DNA of 64,000 nucleotides from Beduinella massiliensis (GCF_900199405.1 NZ_LT963430.1:868001-932000); one strand, 5' to 3'. Counted from the stretch's first letter, positions 16,428 through 25,196 are shown. A program made the numbers and translations. The notes: generated by a model not told the origin, from the letters alone.

Positions 16428-17629
16428 AAACGGTGATTCAGGACGTCGTCATGCTGGACGCAAGGAATGCCTCCGCGGAGGCGATCGCGGATATCGTGGC
16501 TGTCAGGGACGTCGTGCTGCTGCTGCTCTCGGAGCGCACCGCGCCGCTCTTCTCGCACGTGAAGTGCGAGGACGTGGTGAGCATGTGGGTGGTGCCGGAG
16601 GACGCGAGCCTCCTTTCGACCAACGGCAGCATGGAGCTCGCCGCCGACGTGGGCGGCGCGCGGCGCATGCTGATGGTCAACGGCGAGGTGCGCGTGGACC
16701 CCGCGATGACGCCGGAGGAGATTCGCGCGCAGATCGTGGGCGGCACGGTGAACGGCAGCGTCCTTTGCAGCGCCTCGCAGCTCGGCGCGCTGAGCGCGGT
16801 GGGCCTTCAGATCAACGGCAGCGCCGAGTCGTATCCCGACGGGTGGACGCTGCGCGCCTCCAAGCGCCCGGTGACGCTCGCCGAAACGGCGGCGCTCTCG
16901 CAGGGCGCGCGCCTCTACTTCACGCAACGCGCGCTGCTGGAGGTGGGCGCGGCGAAGGCGCTTTGCGCAAAGGGCGTGCGCGTGCGCGCTCCGAAGGGCC
17001 TGCTCTGCTTTGCGCAGGACGCGGAGGCGCTGGGCGGCCTGTACGAGGGCGACCTCAGCGGCTGCCTGTTCGTCCCCGACGGCTTCAAGGTGGAGCAGGC
17101 GGCCCTCGACGTCGGCGCGCGCACGGCGTTTCGGCTGCGCGGGAAGCTCTACGTGCAGGGCGGCCTCACGATTCGCGAGGACGTGCGCGCGGACATGCTT
17201 TCAAAGCTCGAGGCCCTGCGCGTGGAGGGACGGCTGATCGTGCCGCTTTCCCTCATGGACGCGCTGCTGGAGCGGGTGGAGGGCGACGCGGAGTGGCTGC
17301 CCTACGAGGGCGCGCTGCTCGTGTGCGGCGAAAAGATGGAGCTGACGCCCGCCTCGCTTGCGCGGATGGCGGACAAGGTCGCGATCGTGAACGGCGGCAT
17401 GCTGAGCGTCGATCCGGAGATTCCCCCGGAGGAACTGCGCGCGCGCATTACGCTGCTCGTAAACGACGGCATGTGCCGCCTGACGGACGCGCAGCGCGGG
17501 GCGCTCGCGGACGTGACATTGGGCGGCGGCGCGCTTACGCCGCCGGACGGCGAAAAGCCGGAGCAGCAGCGCGAGACGCTGCCGCCGGACGTGCGCCTTC
17601 TGGAGGACATGGTGAACTTGAAGCTCTAA
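16424..17629 (+). CDS. Hypothetical repeat protein coupled to the ECF sigma factor
   Basis: 401 residues, no signal peptide and no membrane segment. It contains a duplicated module: a first copy near residues 75-125 (LMVNGEVRVDPAMTPEEIRA, then GTVNGSVLCSASQLGALSAV) and a second near 320-370 (AIVNGGMLSVDPEIPPEELR, then LLVNDGMCRLTDAQRGALAD). Between them are Gly- and Val-rich beta strands, which recall solenoid or bactofilin-like folds; that is only a resemblance. It is translationally coupled to the sigma gene (ATGA overlap). A role as sigma regulator or as a self-assembling scaffold is possible. I do not recognise a family. Confidence 0.75.
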   Translation: MKTVIQDVVMLDARNASAEAIADIVAVRDVVLLLLSERTAPLFSHVKCEDVVSMWVVPEDASLLSTNGSMELAADVGGARRMLMVNGEVRVDPAMTPEEIRAQIVGGTVNGSVLCSASQLGALSAVGLQINGSAESYPDGWTLRASKRPVTLAETAALSQGARLYFTQRALLEVGAAKALCAKGVRVRAPKGLLCFAQDAEALGGLYEGDLSGCLFVPDGFKVEQAALDVGARTAFRLRGKLYVQGGLTIREDVRADMLSKLEALRVEGRLIVPLSLMDALLERVEGDAEWLPYEGALLVCGEKMELTPASLARMADKVAIVNGGMLSVDPEIPPEELRARITLLVNDGMCRLTDAQRGALADVTLGGGALTPPDGEKPEQQRETLPPDVRLLEDMVNLKL

Positions 17630-17665
17630 ACGGGCGCCCAGGGCCTTGCAACGTCGGGGCGGGGT

Positions 17666-17694
17666 TTGACAAAATCGCGATGAAACCGTAGAAT
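17666..17694 (+). promoter_or_regulatory. Promoter placed just before a terminator-like hairpin
   Basis: TTGACA (17666-17671), 17 bp, TAGAAT (17689-17694). The expected start at about 17701 is the first base of the hairpin that follows. Confidence 0.7.
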
Positions 17695-17700
17695 AGAAAA

Positions 17701-17757
17701 GCAGGAGGGCAGCCCGCATGCTTTGACGCGGCATGCGGCTCGCCCTCCTGCTTTTTT
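17701..17757 (+). terminator. Long hairpin with T tract (terminator or attenuator)
   Basis: GCAGGAGGGC pairs with GCCCTCCTGC (17742-17751), and the inner CCGCATGC pairs with GCATGCGG, for about 18 or more pairs, followed by TTTTTT. It ends the sigma operon, but its upstream promoter would also start transcripts within it. Confidence 0.75.
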
Positions 17758-17773
17758 GTATTGGAGGAAGCGC

Positions 17774-18175
17774 ATGAAGTTTTACGTGGCCTCAAGCCTC
17801 TCAAACGTGGAGCAGGTGCGGGAGCTATCGCGTCTGCTCAAGGAGGCCGGATGGGAGCATACCTACGATTGGACGGCGCATTGCCCGGTTCGGGAAATGG
17901 ACGCGCAGACGCTGAGGTCCATTGCGGAAAAGGAATGCGAAGGGGTGAAGCGGGCCGACGTCGTCATCGTGTTGACCCCGCAGGGCAGGGGAACGCATAC
18001 GGAATTCGGCATGGCGGTCGCGCTGAACAAGAAGGTGTACCTGTGCCACTGCGACGGCACGTACTTTCGCTGCGACGAAAATACGTCCGCGTTTTACTGG
18101 CTTTCAGAGGTAAATTGGCTTGTTGGGGATACGGAGGCCATCGCAGGCGAGCTGCTCAAAACACAAAACCCGTGA
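17774..18175 (+). CDS. Nucleoside 2-deoxyribosyltransferase-like protein
   Basis: 133 residues. It shows the superfamily pattern: KFYVASSLSNVEQVRELSRL at the N-terminus, the YDWTAHCP segment, EKECEGVKRADVVIVLTPQG with the acidic residue expected at the catalytic place, and GRGTHTEFGMAVALNKKVYL. Members transfer deoxyribose between bases or hydrolyse nucleotides. The true substrate is unknown; the short size suits nucleotide 2-deoxyribosyltransferase or a DUF4406-like group. ATG 17774 follows GGAGG. The hairpin just upstream could attenuate it. Confidence 0.75.
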   Translation: MKFYVASSLSNVEQVRELSRLLKEAGWEHTYDWTAHCPVREMDAQTLRSIAEKECEGVKRADVVIVLTPQGRGTHTEFGMAVALNKKVYLCHCDGTYFRCDENTSAFYWLSEVNWLVGDTEAIAGELLKTQNP

Positions 18176-18202
18176 ACGGACGATGGAATGGAGGCAAAAC
18201 CA

Positions 18203-18667
18203 ATGAAATACGAGGGCGTATGTATCGCCGTGAAGGACGTGAACCTTTCAAGGCGGTTTTATCAGGAATTGTTTGGGCTCGAGGTGTATCAGGATTATGG
18301 CATCAACGTCTCCTTTGGGAGCCTGTCGCTCCAGCAGGAGTTCGACGCTCTGCTGGGTATCCCCGGTGAGAGCATCGTCAAAAGAGCGCATAACATGGAG
18401 CTGTACTTTGAGGAAGAGGATTTTGACGGCTTTCTCGAGAAGCTGGCGCGGCGCGGCGACATCCGATACATAGGCGATGGCGTCAAAGAGGCCGCGTGGG
18501 GGCAGCGCTCCGTGCGGTTTTACGACCCGGACGACCACATCGTCGAGGTTGGCGAGAGCATGAAGCGGGTCATCGGGCGCTTCCTTGCGTCCGGGCTGTC
18601 GATGGAGGAAACCTCCAGGCGCATGGACGTGTCCGTGGCGGATTTGGAGACGCTTCTGCGGGAGTGA
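18203..18667 (+). CDS. VOC (glyoxalase/bleomycin-resistance) superfamily protein
   Basis: 154 residues. Two beta-alpha-beta-beta-beta units: first CIAVKDVNLSRRFYQELFGL with LEVYQDYG, second MELYFEEEDFDGFLEKL leading to FYDPDDHIVEVGES, which holds the usual metal-ligand glutamate. A helical tail of about 30 residues (MKRVIGRFLASG...DLETLL) looks like a small extra domain. The function in the superfamily varies (lyases, dioxygenases, resistance). ATG 18203 is 8 bases after GGAGG, and the gene follows the previous one after 27 bp. Confidence 0.8.
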   Translation: MKYEGVCIAVKDVNLSRRFYQELFGLEVYQDYGINVSFGSLSLQQEFDALLGIPGESIVKRAHNMELYFEEEDFDGFLEKLARRGDIRYIGDGVKEAAWGQRSVRFYDPDDHIVEVGESMKRVIGRFLASGLSMEETSRRMDVSVADLETLLRE

Positions 18668-19121
18668 GCGCCGTGCCGTCAGGCGCGGTTCAGGGGAACC
18701 CGCTTAAGGCGCCAGTCCCTCAAAGAATGGGTCGAAGGAGCCGGCGTTGCAAATTTCTTTCATCGCCAACAAAGCCCTGATGCGTATGCTGCAGCGTCCC
18801 GGCTCGATCTTGGCGAGGAGGTCCTCCGTCATCGGAACGCCAAACTTTTCTAACCGGTTTGCGGTCTTGCTTGGATAGATTCCAGTTTTGGGCTGGGGGA
18901 CAAAAAGGTGAAGCAGGATACAAACGGGAAGGCGGCCCAAATCGCGCAAGCAGTTCAAAAACTTTTTTCCAAAGGCGCGGATGTGGGGCGGCAGCGAGGA
19001 TGCGGCAAACCGGGCGCCCTGAGCCGCGCTATCGCGATGGTGCTGCCCGCTTTTTGCGCCTTGCGCGGGCCGCGAAAAAGGAGATGCAACGTTTCGCCGC
19101 GAATAACAAAAGGATGACAAA
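18668..19121. other. 454-bp spacer, mostly decayed sequence
   Basis: Apart from the helix-turn-helix remnant on the minus strand (18704-18900) I see no gene, terminator or convincing promoter. Composition is less GC-rich than in the flanking genes. Confidence 0.5.
18704..18900 (-). pseudogene. Remnant of an XRE-type HTH regulator
   Basis: One minus-strand frame reads TANRLEKFGVPMTEDLLAKI, then EPGRCSIRIRALLAMKEICN and FDPFFEGL. This matches the second half of small XRE repressors of Clostridia (LEKxGV...KIExGxRxIxxxxLxALKEIxNxxxxxFFEGL). The first part of the domain and a start codon with SD are missing, so it is probably a decayed gene fragment. The shorter piece from ATG 18832 alone would lack most of the HTH. 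Confidence 0.5.
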
Positions 19122-20867
19122 ATGTGCGGGGGTCGGCGTATGCGGCGGACGAAAGAACGGAAGAACAGGGCGTTTGTGGACGGCGCGTCGATGGTGCTCG
19201 CCGCGACGGTGCTGCCGCTCATCGCCCTGCTGCTCTTTGGCAGCCTGTACTCGATCCGCGTATCCAACCAGCTGGTGGCGGAGTCCAACCGGCGCGTCGT
19301 CTCGCAGTGGGCGGAGCAGATCGACGAAAACCTGGAGATGATCGAACGCTTCCTCTCCGGCATCGTCTACATCGAGCCGGAGTTCAGCGTCATGGGCGGC
19401 GGGGAGAGCGAGCTGTCCGTGCACCTCGCCGCCTACGCGATCACCCAGCGGATGGAGACGGCGATGAACGCCTTTTCGCCCCTGGGGGCGGTCTTCCTGC
19501 TGAGCGAACAGGACGGCGCCTGGGCGGAGCGCTTCGCGGACGGCGGCTACACCTACGCCCAGCGCGAGCAGATGCGCAGGGCCGTGCGCGCGGGGGACGC
19601 GTGGAAGGAAAGCCCGGGCCGGTGGCAGGTGATCTCGGTGGAGGGACGCCCCATGCTCTCCTGCTGCTTCGGCCGCGCCGGGGCTTACATGGTCGCCCTA
19701 TGCGACTTTAGCCGCCTGCTCACGGTGACGCAGGACGCCTACCACGTCTTTTTCGCGGACGAAGCGGGAAACGCCCTCACGAACGCCGAATGGGCGGCGC
19801 GCGAGGCCGTGCGCGTGGAGGCCGGGGAGGAGGCTTACGCCTTCACCGGGCGGGATGCGCGCTACCTGACCGTCTCCGAGCGGCTCGTCCGCGCGCCCGC
19901 GCGCGTGGTGCTCTCCGTGTCGAACGCGGGCTATTGGGACGGGCTCACGCCCGTGCAGGTCGGCCTGCTGGCGCTTTCCCTGCTGGCGGTGGGGGTGATC
20001 CCGCTGTCCCGCTGGTGGGTGCGCCGCTATCTGGGCCGGCCGCTGAACGACCTCTCCGAGGCCATGGGGCGCATCAAGCGCGGCGAGCTCCAGACGCAGA
20101 TCACCCTCGACTACCCCACGCGCGAGCTGGAGCAGGTCAAGGACACGTTCAACGACATGATGGCCCAGATTCGCACGCTCAAGATCGAGGCCTACGAGCG
20201 CGAGATCGACCGCCAGCGCATCGAGCTGCAATACCTGCACTTGCAGCTCCGCCCGCACTTCTTCCTCAACTGCCTCAAGAGCGTGTACGCCTGCACGCAG
20301 CTCGGCCGCTACCAGCAGGCGCAGGAGATGATCCTTTCCATCTCCGATTACATCCGCTACCTCTTTCGCGACAACCTCAAGACCGTGACCCTGCGCGAGG
20401 AGCTGCGCTTCGTGCAGGATTACATGCGCATTCAGCAGATGAGCCGCGCGATGCCGCCCCAGTGCGAGCTTTGCGTGGACGAGGCGCTGCTGGAGCTGCG
20501 CATCCCGCCCTTTTCGGTGGAATCGTTCGTGGAAAACGCGGTCAAGCACCAGTGGAAGCCGGACCGCCAGCTCGCGGTCACGGTGCGCGCCGTGCTGCTG
20601 GAGGCGGAGGACGACCGCTACCTGGACATCACCGTGCACGACAACGGCGGCGGCTTCCCGCCGGACGTGCTCAGCCAGATCAACACGCTGCCGGGGGACA
20701 TCTATCAGGAGCACCACGTGGGCTTGACGAACCTGCGCCACCGGCTCAGCCTCATCTACGGCGAGCGCGCGGTGCTCGCGTTCTACAACGACGCGGAGGG
20801 CGCGGTCTGCGAGGTCATCTGCCCGACGGGCGAAAACGAAAGAGATGAAGAGGGGGCGGCGACGTGA
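19122..20867 (+). CDS. Sensor histidine kinase, YesM/LytS type
   Basis: 581 residues. Membrane segment 1 is at about 23-48, an extracellular sensor at about 49-280, membrane segment 2 at about 283-303 (VGLLALSLLAVGVIPLSRWW), then HAMP (RYLGRPLNDLSEAMGRIKRG). The His-kinase box LRPHFFLNCLKSVYACTQL has the phosphorylated His near 379, and the ATPase has ENAVKHQW and DNGGGFP. It passes phosphate to the overlapping response regulator. YesM/YesN-type pairs generally control polysaccharide or sugar uptake genes such as the operon from 23648. ATG 19122 follows AAAGGA; the pair overlaps by GTGA. Confidence 0.9.
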   Translation: MCGGRRMRRTKERKNRAFVDGASMVLAATVLPLIALLLFGSLYSIRVSNQLVAESNRRVVSQWAEQIDENLEMIERFLSGIVYIEPEFSVMGGGESELSVHLAAYAITQRMETAMNAFSPLGAVFLLSEQDGAWAERFADGGYTYAQREQMRRAVRAGDAWKESPGRWQVISVEGRPMLSCCFGRAGAYMVALCDFSRLLTVTQDAYHVFFADEAGNALTNAEWAAREAVRVEAGEEAYAFTGRDARYLTVSERLVRAPARVVLSVSNAGYWDGLTPVQVGLLALSLLAVGVIPLSRWWVRRYLGRPLNDLSEAMGRIKRGELQTQITLDYPTRELEQVKDTFNDMMAQIRTLKIEAYEREIDRQRIELQYLHLQLRPHFFLNCLKSVYACTQLGRYQQAQEMILSISDYIRYLFRDNLKTVTLREELRFVQDYMRIQQMSRAMPPQCELCVDEALLELRIPPFSVESFVENAVKHQWKPDRQLAVTVRAVLLEAEDDRYLDITVHDNGGGFPPDVLSQINTLPGDIYQEHHVGLTNLRHRLSLIYGERAVLAFYNDAEGAVCEVICPTGENERDEEGAAT

Positions 20868-22459
20868 ACGTGCTGATCGTGGACGACCTGTACGAGGTCG
20901 TCCAGGGCGTCGCGCAGGGGGTGAACTGGGCGTCCCTCGGCATCGAGCAGGTGCTGTGCGCCTACAGCGTGGAGGGGGCGCAGGAAATCCTTTCGCAATG
21001 CGAGGCGCAGCTGCTGCTGTGCGACATCGAGATGCCCCCGCGCAGCGGCTTTGAGCTGCTCGAATGGATGCGGGCGCGGGGCATGGAGACGGAGTGCATC
21101 TTCCTCTCGTCGCACGCGGAGTTCGAGTACGCGCAGACGGCGGTGAAGATGGGCAGCTTCGACTACATTTTGCAGCCCGCGCGCTACGAGGACATCGAGG
21201 CCGCGGTGCGCCGGGCGCTTTCGCGCATCGAGGAAAAGCGGCGCACGCGCGACGCCGCGCAGTACGGCCGCTACTGGCAGGAAAAGCGCGGCATGCTGGC
21301 GGACGCCTGCGTCACGCGGTTCCTGCGCGGCGGCGGCGCGGGGCTGGACGTCTTTCTGGAGGACATACGGCGGCTGGGCGTCGCGCTCTCGCGCACGACG
21401 GAGCTCTGCCCGGTGCTCGTGCAGCTCAACAGGCCCGTGCGCGAGGACGACGCGGAGGCGCTTCGCGCGCTGTTTTTCGAGCTGCTCTGGCGCAGCGAGC
21501 GCACGCTGCTGCTAACGCGCATGGACGAGGGCTGCATCCTCGCGCTGCTCTTCGGCGGCGACGTCGAGTGGGCGGAGGTCGTGCAGCCCCTGGGCGAGCT
21601 CACGGAGCGCTGGCAGGCGCAGGGGCGCGGCCCCTGCCCGGCGTGCTACGTCGGCAGCGTGGTGCTGCCGGATGCGCTCTACGCGCAGTGGAAGCTGCTC
21701 AGCGCGCGCATGCGCGACAACGTCGCGCGCTACAGCGGGGTGTTCGCGCCCTCGCAGCAGGAGGAGATCCGCCATTACGTCTACACCTTCCCGGACATGC
21801 GCCGCTGGGCGCGCGACCTGGCGGCGGGCGCGTGCGGCCAGGTGCGCGAGGAGGCGCTTTCCTACCTGCGCGAGCAGCGCGACCAGGGCAAGGTCAACGC
21901 GGAGTTCCTCGCCAAGTTCCATCAGGACTTTTTGCAGATGTTCTTCACCGCCGCGCAGGCGACCAAGCAGCGCGCGCACGACATCTTCTACGAGGCGTAC
22001 CCCTTCAAGGACTTCCTGCAGGCCTACACCTCCTACGAAAAGATGGTCTCGCTGGTCCGCTTCGCGATGGACTACCTCGCCGGGCGCATCGAGCAGCCGC
22101 AGCGCGCCGATTCGCCCGTGGAGCAGGCCGTGCGCTACGTCCAGCAGAACATCGAAAAGGACCTGCGCCGCAGCGACGTGGCCGACGCCATCTTCCTGAA
22201 CGGCGATTACCTCGCCCGGCTCTTCAAGAAGGAGCGCGGCGTTTCCCTGGGCGACTTCATCGTCTCGGAAAAGATGCGCGTGGCCTCCTCCCTGCTGTCG
22301 GGCACGAACATCCCGGTGAGCCTCGTCGCCTCCAAGGTCGGCTACTCCAACTTTTCCTACTTTTCGCAGGTCTTTAAGAAGCAGACGGGCATGGCCCCCG
22401 GCGAATACCGCCAGGCGCACCGGGGCGATAAGGGCGCCGCGGGGTTCATCCAGACGTAA
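20864..22459 (+). CDS. Response regulator, YesN type (REC plus AraC HTH)
   Basis: 531 residues, starting with GTG 20864 in a four-base overlap with the kinase gene. REC domain: NVLIVDDLYE, acceptor Asp near 54 in LLLCDIEMPPRSG, and SSHAEFEYAQTAVKMGSFDY. A long middle region (about 130-415) of unknown role follows. A C-terminal AraC-type double HTH (ENIEKDLRRSDVADAIFLN, MRVASSLLSGTNIPVSLVAS, GYSNFSYFSQVFKKQTG) binds DNA. It probably activates the sugar operon 1.2 kb downstream. The family and pairing are clear, the target is inferred. Confidence 0.9.
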   Translation: MNVLIVDDLYEVVQGVAQGVNWASLGIEQVLCAYSVEGAQEILSQCEAQLLLCDIEMPPRSGFELLEWMRARGMETECIFLSSHAEFEYAQTAVKMGSFDYILQPARYEDIEAAVRRALSRIEEKRRTRDAAQYGRYWQEKRGMLADACVTRFLRGGGAGLDVFLEDIRRLGVALSRTTELCPVLVQLNRPVREDDAEALRALFFELLWRSERTLLLTRMDEGCILALLFGGDVEWAEVVQPLGELTERWQAQGRGPCPACYVGSVVLPDALYAQWKLLSARMRDNVARYSGVFAPSQQEEIRHYVYTFPDMRRWARDLAAGACGQVREEALSYLREQRDQGKVNAEFLAKFHQDFLQMFFTAAQATKQRAHDIFYEAYPFKDFLQAYTSYEKMVSLVRFAMDYLAGRIEQPQRADSPVEQAVRYVQQNIEKDLRRSDVADAIFLNGDYLARLFKKERGVSLGDFIVSEKMRVASSLLSGTNIPVSLVASKVGYSNFSYFSQVFKKQTGMAPGEYRQAHRGDKGAAGFIQT

Positions 22460-22572
22460 AACGCCAAGAACGAAGACAATGCCTTGCGCGCGGTGCGGAG
22501 GAAGAGGCGCCTTTCGCCGGGCCACCAGGGGGACGGCCGCGCCCAAGGCGGTTATCAGAGGAGGAAAGAACC

Positions 22573-23391
22573 ATGATCGAATTGCCCGAGGCCCTGACGC
22601 TCTCCCGGCAGCTTCAATCGGCCGTGGCGGGGAAGACCGTCGCCGCCGTGCTGCCGCCGACGCGCCCGCACAGGTTCTGCTTTTTTGACGGCGACCCGGC
22701 GGCCTATGACGCGGCCCTGCGCGGGCGCAGCGTCGTTTCCGCCGAGGGGTTCGGCATCTTCGTCGAGCTCCTGTTTTCGGAGGGGAAGCGCCTTTGCCTG
22801 AACGACGGGGTGAACGTGCGCCTCGTGCCGCGCCCGCGCGCGCCGGGGGACTATCAGCTTCTCCTTTGCTTTGAGGACGGCGACGCGCTCGTCTTTACGG
22901 TCGCGATGTACGGCAGCATCCTGCTGCACGAGGGCGGGCTGGACAATCCCTACTACGAGAAGAGCAGGCGCGCGGTTTCGCCCTTCTCGCCGGAGTTTGC
23001 GGCGCACTTTTGTTCCGTGCTCGCCGAGAGTCGCCCGACGCTCAGCGCCAAGGCGTTCCTGGCGACGGAGCAGCGCTTTCCGGGCATCGGCAACGGGACG
23101 CTGCAGGACATCCTGTTCGCCGCGCGCATTCACCCCAAGCGGAAGATCGCGAGCCTCACGGAGGACGAGCGGGAGCGCCTCGCCGCCTGCACCGCGTCGG
23201 TGCTGGGCGAGATGACGCGCCTGGGCGGGCGCGACACGGAGAAGGACCTCTTCGGGAATCCCGGCGGCTATCAAACGCGCATGAGCAAGCGCACGCTCGC
23301 GGGCGGCTGCCCCGCCTGCGGCGGCCCGATCACGAAGGAGGCGTACCTCGGCGGCGCGGTCTACTACTGCCCGCGCTGTCAGGGGCTGTGA
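22573..23391 (+). CDS. Fpg/Nei-family DNA glycosylase-like protein with altered N-terminal catalytic residue
   Basis: 272 residues. The fold is clear: an N-terminal domain opening with ELPEA, a helix-two-turn-helix with FLATEQRFPGIGNGTLQDIL, and a closing zinc finger (CPACGG...YYCPRCQ, about 247-270). In active Fpg and Nei the chain begins PE (after Met), and Pro2 attacks the damaged base. Here residue 2 is Ile (MIELPEA). The beta-hairpin lysine (Fpg Lys57) also seems missing: the segment reads GFGIFVELLF. The protein may bind DNA without glycosylase activity or use another nucleophile. It lies between a two-component system and a sugar operon with no obvious link. ATG 22573 follows GAGGAAAG. 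Confidence 0.8.
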   Translation: MIELPEALTLSRQLQSAVAGKTVAAVLPPTRPHRFCFFDGDPAAYDAALRGRSVVSAEGFGIFVELLFSEGKRLCLNDGVNVRLVPRPRAPGDYQLLLCFEDGDALVFTVAMYGSILLHEGGLDNPYYEKSRRAVSPFSPEFAAHFCSVLAESRPTLSAKAFLATEQRFPGIGNGTLQDILFAARIHPKRKIASLTEDERERLAACTASVLGEMTRLGGRDTEKDLFGNPGGYQTRMSKRTLAGGCPACGGPITKEAYLGGAVYYCPRCQGL

Positions 23392-23483
23392 GGTTGACAG
23401 GATCGGCTGTCGATCGCTGCACAGGCAGGACAGGCGCGTAGGCGGCTTTCTTCCGTATAAATAGCCGAAAGCTGCATAATCAG

Positions 23484-23527
23484 GGGCGGAATTGTGTCGG
23501 ATATGGCGCAATTCCGCCGCTTTTTTT
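23484..23527 (+). terminator. Intrinsic terminator before sugar operon 2
   Basis: GCGGAATTG (23486-23494) pairs with CAATTCCGC (23509-23517), followed by CGC and seven T. Confidence 0.8.
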
Positions 23528-23647
23528 AGGCAGAAGTCGGAATTTGAATAATCGAGGTCTGAATATTTACAGAAATGTGTCCGCGCATGCGCTACAATAC
23601 AGACAGACCTGAAACTTCAATCTTATTTGGAAAGGGTGTTTGCTACA

Positions 23648-25150
23648 ATGAAAAAGTTGCTTGCGCGCCTGCTCGTGCTCGCGATGGCGGTCTCCATGAC
23701 GGCGGTTTCCTTTGCGGGCGCCGCGCTCGCGGAAGACGACCTGCGCGAAAAGGACCTGGTGACGCTGGAGGTCGTGATGATGGCGTCCGCCGGCAAGGAC
23801 GGTTCCGGCGATGTCGTGGACGCGATCAACGCGTATCTGGAGGAGAAGCTCAACATTCACATCAACCTCACCTTCATCAGCTACGGCAACTACACGCAGC
23901 AGACCAACCTGATGCTCTCCGCGGGCGAGGGAATCGACGTGTTCCCCGTCTACATGACCCCGCTGACGACGGTGGCCAACAACGGCCAAATCCTCCCGCT
24001 CAACGACCTGCTTGAGGCCTACGGCCAGGGCATCGTCGAGCAGATCGGCCAGGAGTTCATCGACTGCGGCAAGGTGGGCGACGAAATCTTCGGCCTCACC
24101 ACGGGCCGCGACCTGGCCGCGTCCTACGGCTTTGAAATGCGCAAGGACATCTGCGACAAGTACGGCATCGACTACGAGAACATCACGACGCTCGAGCAGC
24201 TGCACGACGCGCTGGCGATCGTTCACGAGAACGAGCCGACCCTGGTCTGCGTCGTGCCCTCCAACGGCGAGCTCGTGCGCAACTGGGGCTGGGATCCGCT
24301 GGGCGACGCGAGCACCCCGCTGGGCGTGCTGATGGACATGGGCCAGAGCGACACGGTGGTCAATCTCTTTGAGACGGACTTCTACAAGGAATTCGTCACC
24401 ACCATGCGCCAGTGGTACAACGAAGGCCTCATCATGGCGGACGCCGTCTCCAACACCGAGAGCGTCGGCACCATGATGGGCGCGGGCACCGCGTTCGGTG
24501 GCTTCATGAACCTCAAGCCCTACTTCAACGTACAGGAGACCACCAACTACGGCACCGAGATCGTCGTTTCCGAGATCGTGCCTGCCTACTCCTGCACCTC
24601 CAACGTCTCCATGGCGACCTGGGCGATCGCCAGCTCCACCGAGCATCCCGAGGCCTGCATGAAGCTGCTCAACCTCATGTACACGGACCCGGTGCTCGAA
24701 AACCTCATGATCTACGGCATCGAGGGCACGCACTACGTCGCCAAGGGCGACGCCAGCAACGGCCAGAAGATCATCGGCTATCCCGAGGGCATCGACGCCA
24801 CCACCAGCGATTACCGCCCCTCCGGCGGATGGCTGTGGTGCAACCAGTTCATCGGCCACGTCTGGGAAGGCAACCCGGCCGACTACTGGGACGTGACCCG
24901 CGATTTCAACAATACCGCCGTCAAGTCCAACGCGTTCGGCTTCACCTGGGATTCCTCCAGCGTGCGCAACCAGGTGACCGCCTGCACGAACGTCATGCAG
25001 AAGTACCATCAGGCGCTCATGTGCGGCGCCGTCGACCCGGAGGAGACGCTCCCGAAGTTCAATCAGGAGCTGAAGGACGCGGGCATCGACGACATCATCG
25101 CTGACAAGCAGGCGCAGTACGACGCCTGGCGCGCCGAAAACGGCAAGTAA
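23648..25150 (+). CDS. Extracellular solute-binding protein of sugar operon 2
   Basis: 500 residues. A signal peptide (MKKLLARLLVLAMAVSMTAV...ALA, cut near residue 29) is followed by a large family-1 binding protein like those of LplA/YtcQ systems: VTLEVVMMASAGKDGSGDVV, NIHINLTFISYGNYTQQTNL, GIDVFPVYMT, and a C-terminus rich in Trp and Tyr. No lipobox Cys. It delivers substrate to the LplB/LplC-type permeases. The start is ATG 23648; an in-frame TTG at 23627 lies too far up. Upstream is a TACAAT at 23593 but no matched -35, so transcription may need an activator such as the YesN-type regulator. Confidence 0.87.
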   Translation: MKKLLARLLVLAMAVSMTAVSFAGAALAEDDLREKDLVTLEVVMMASAGKDGSGDVVDAINAYLEEKLNIHINLTFISYGNYTQQTNLMLSAGEGIDVFPVYMTPLTTVANNGQILPLNDLLEAYGQGIVEQIGQEFIDCGKVGDEIFGLTTGRDLAASYGFEMRKDICDKYGIDYENITTLEQLHDALAIVHENEPTLVCVVPSNGELVRNWGWDPLGDASTPLGVLMDMGQSDTVVNLFETDFYKEFVTTMRQWYNEGLIMADAVSNTESVGTMMGAGTAFGGFMNLKPYFNVQETTNYGTEIVVSEIVPAYSCTSNVSMATWAIASSTEHPEACMKLLNLMYTDPVLENLMIYGIEGTHYVAKGDASNGQKIIGYPEGIDATTSDYRPSGGWLWCNQFIGHVWEGNPADYWDVTRDFNNTAVKSNAFGFTWDSSSVRNQVTACTNVMQKYHQALMCGAVDPEETLPKFNQELKDAGIDDIIADKQAQYDAWRAENGK

Positions 25151-25163
25151 GACGCAGGGCAAA

Positions 25164-25196
25164 GCGGGGGTTCCGGGGATCGTCCCCGGGCCCCCT
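25164..25196 (+). other. GC-rich hairpin between binding-protein and permease genes
   Basis: GGGGG and CCGGGGA pair with TCCCCGG and CCCCC around TCG, without a strong T tract. Such hairpins often stabilise the upstream message and lower permease expression. Confidence 0.5.

Noticed and set aside
23593-23598. TACAAT as -10 of a promoter for sugar operon 2
   Set aside because: No -35 at a usable distance (the nearest TTTACA gives 21 bp); it could only work with an activator.
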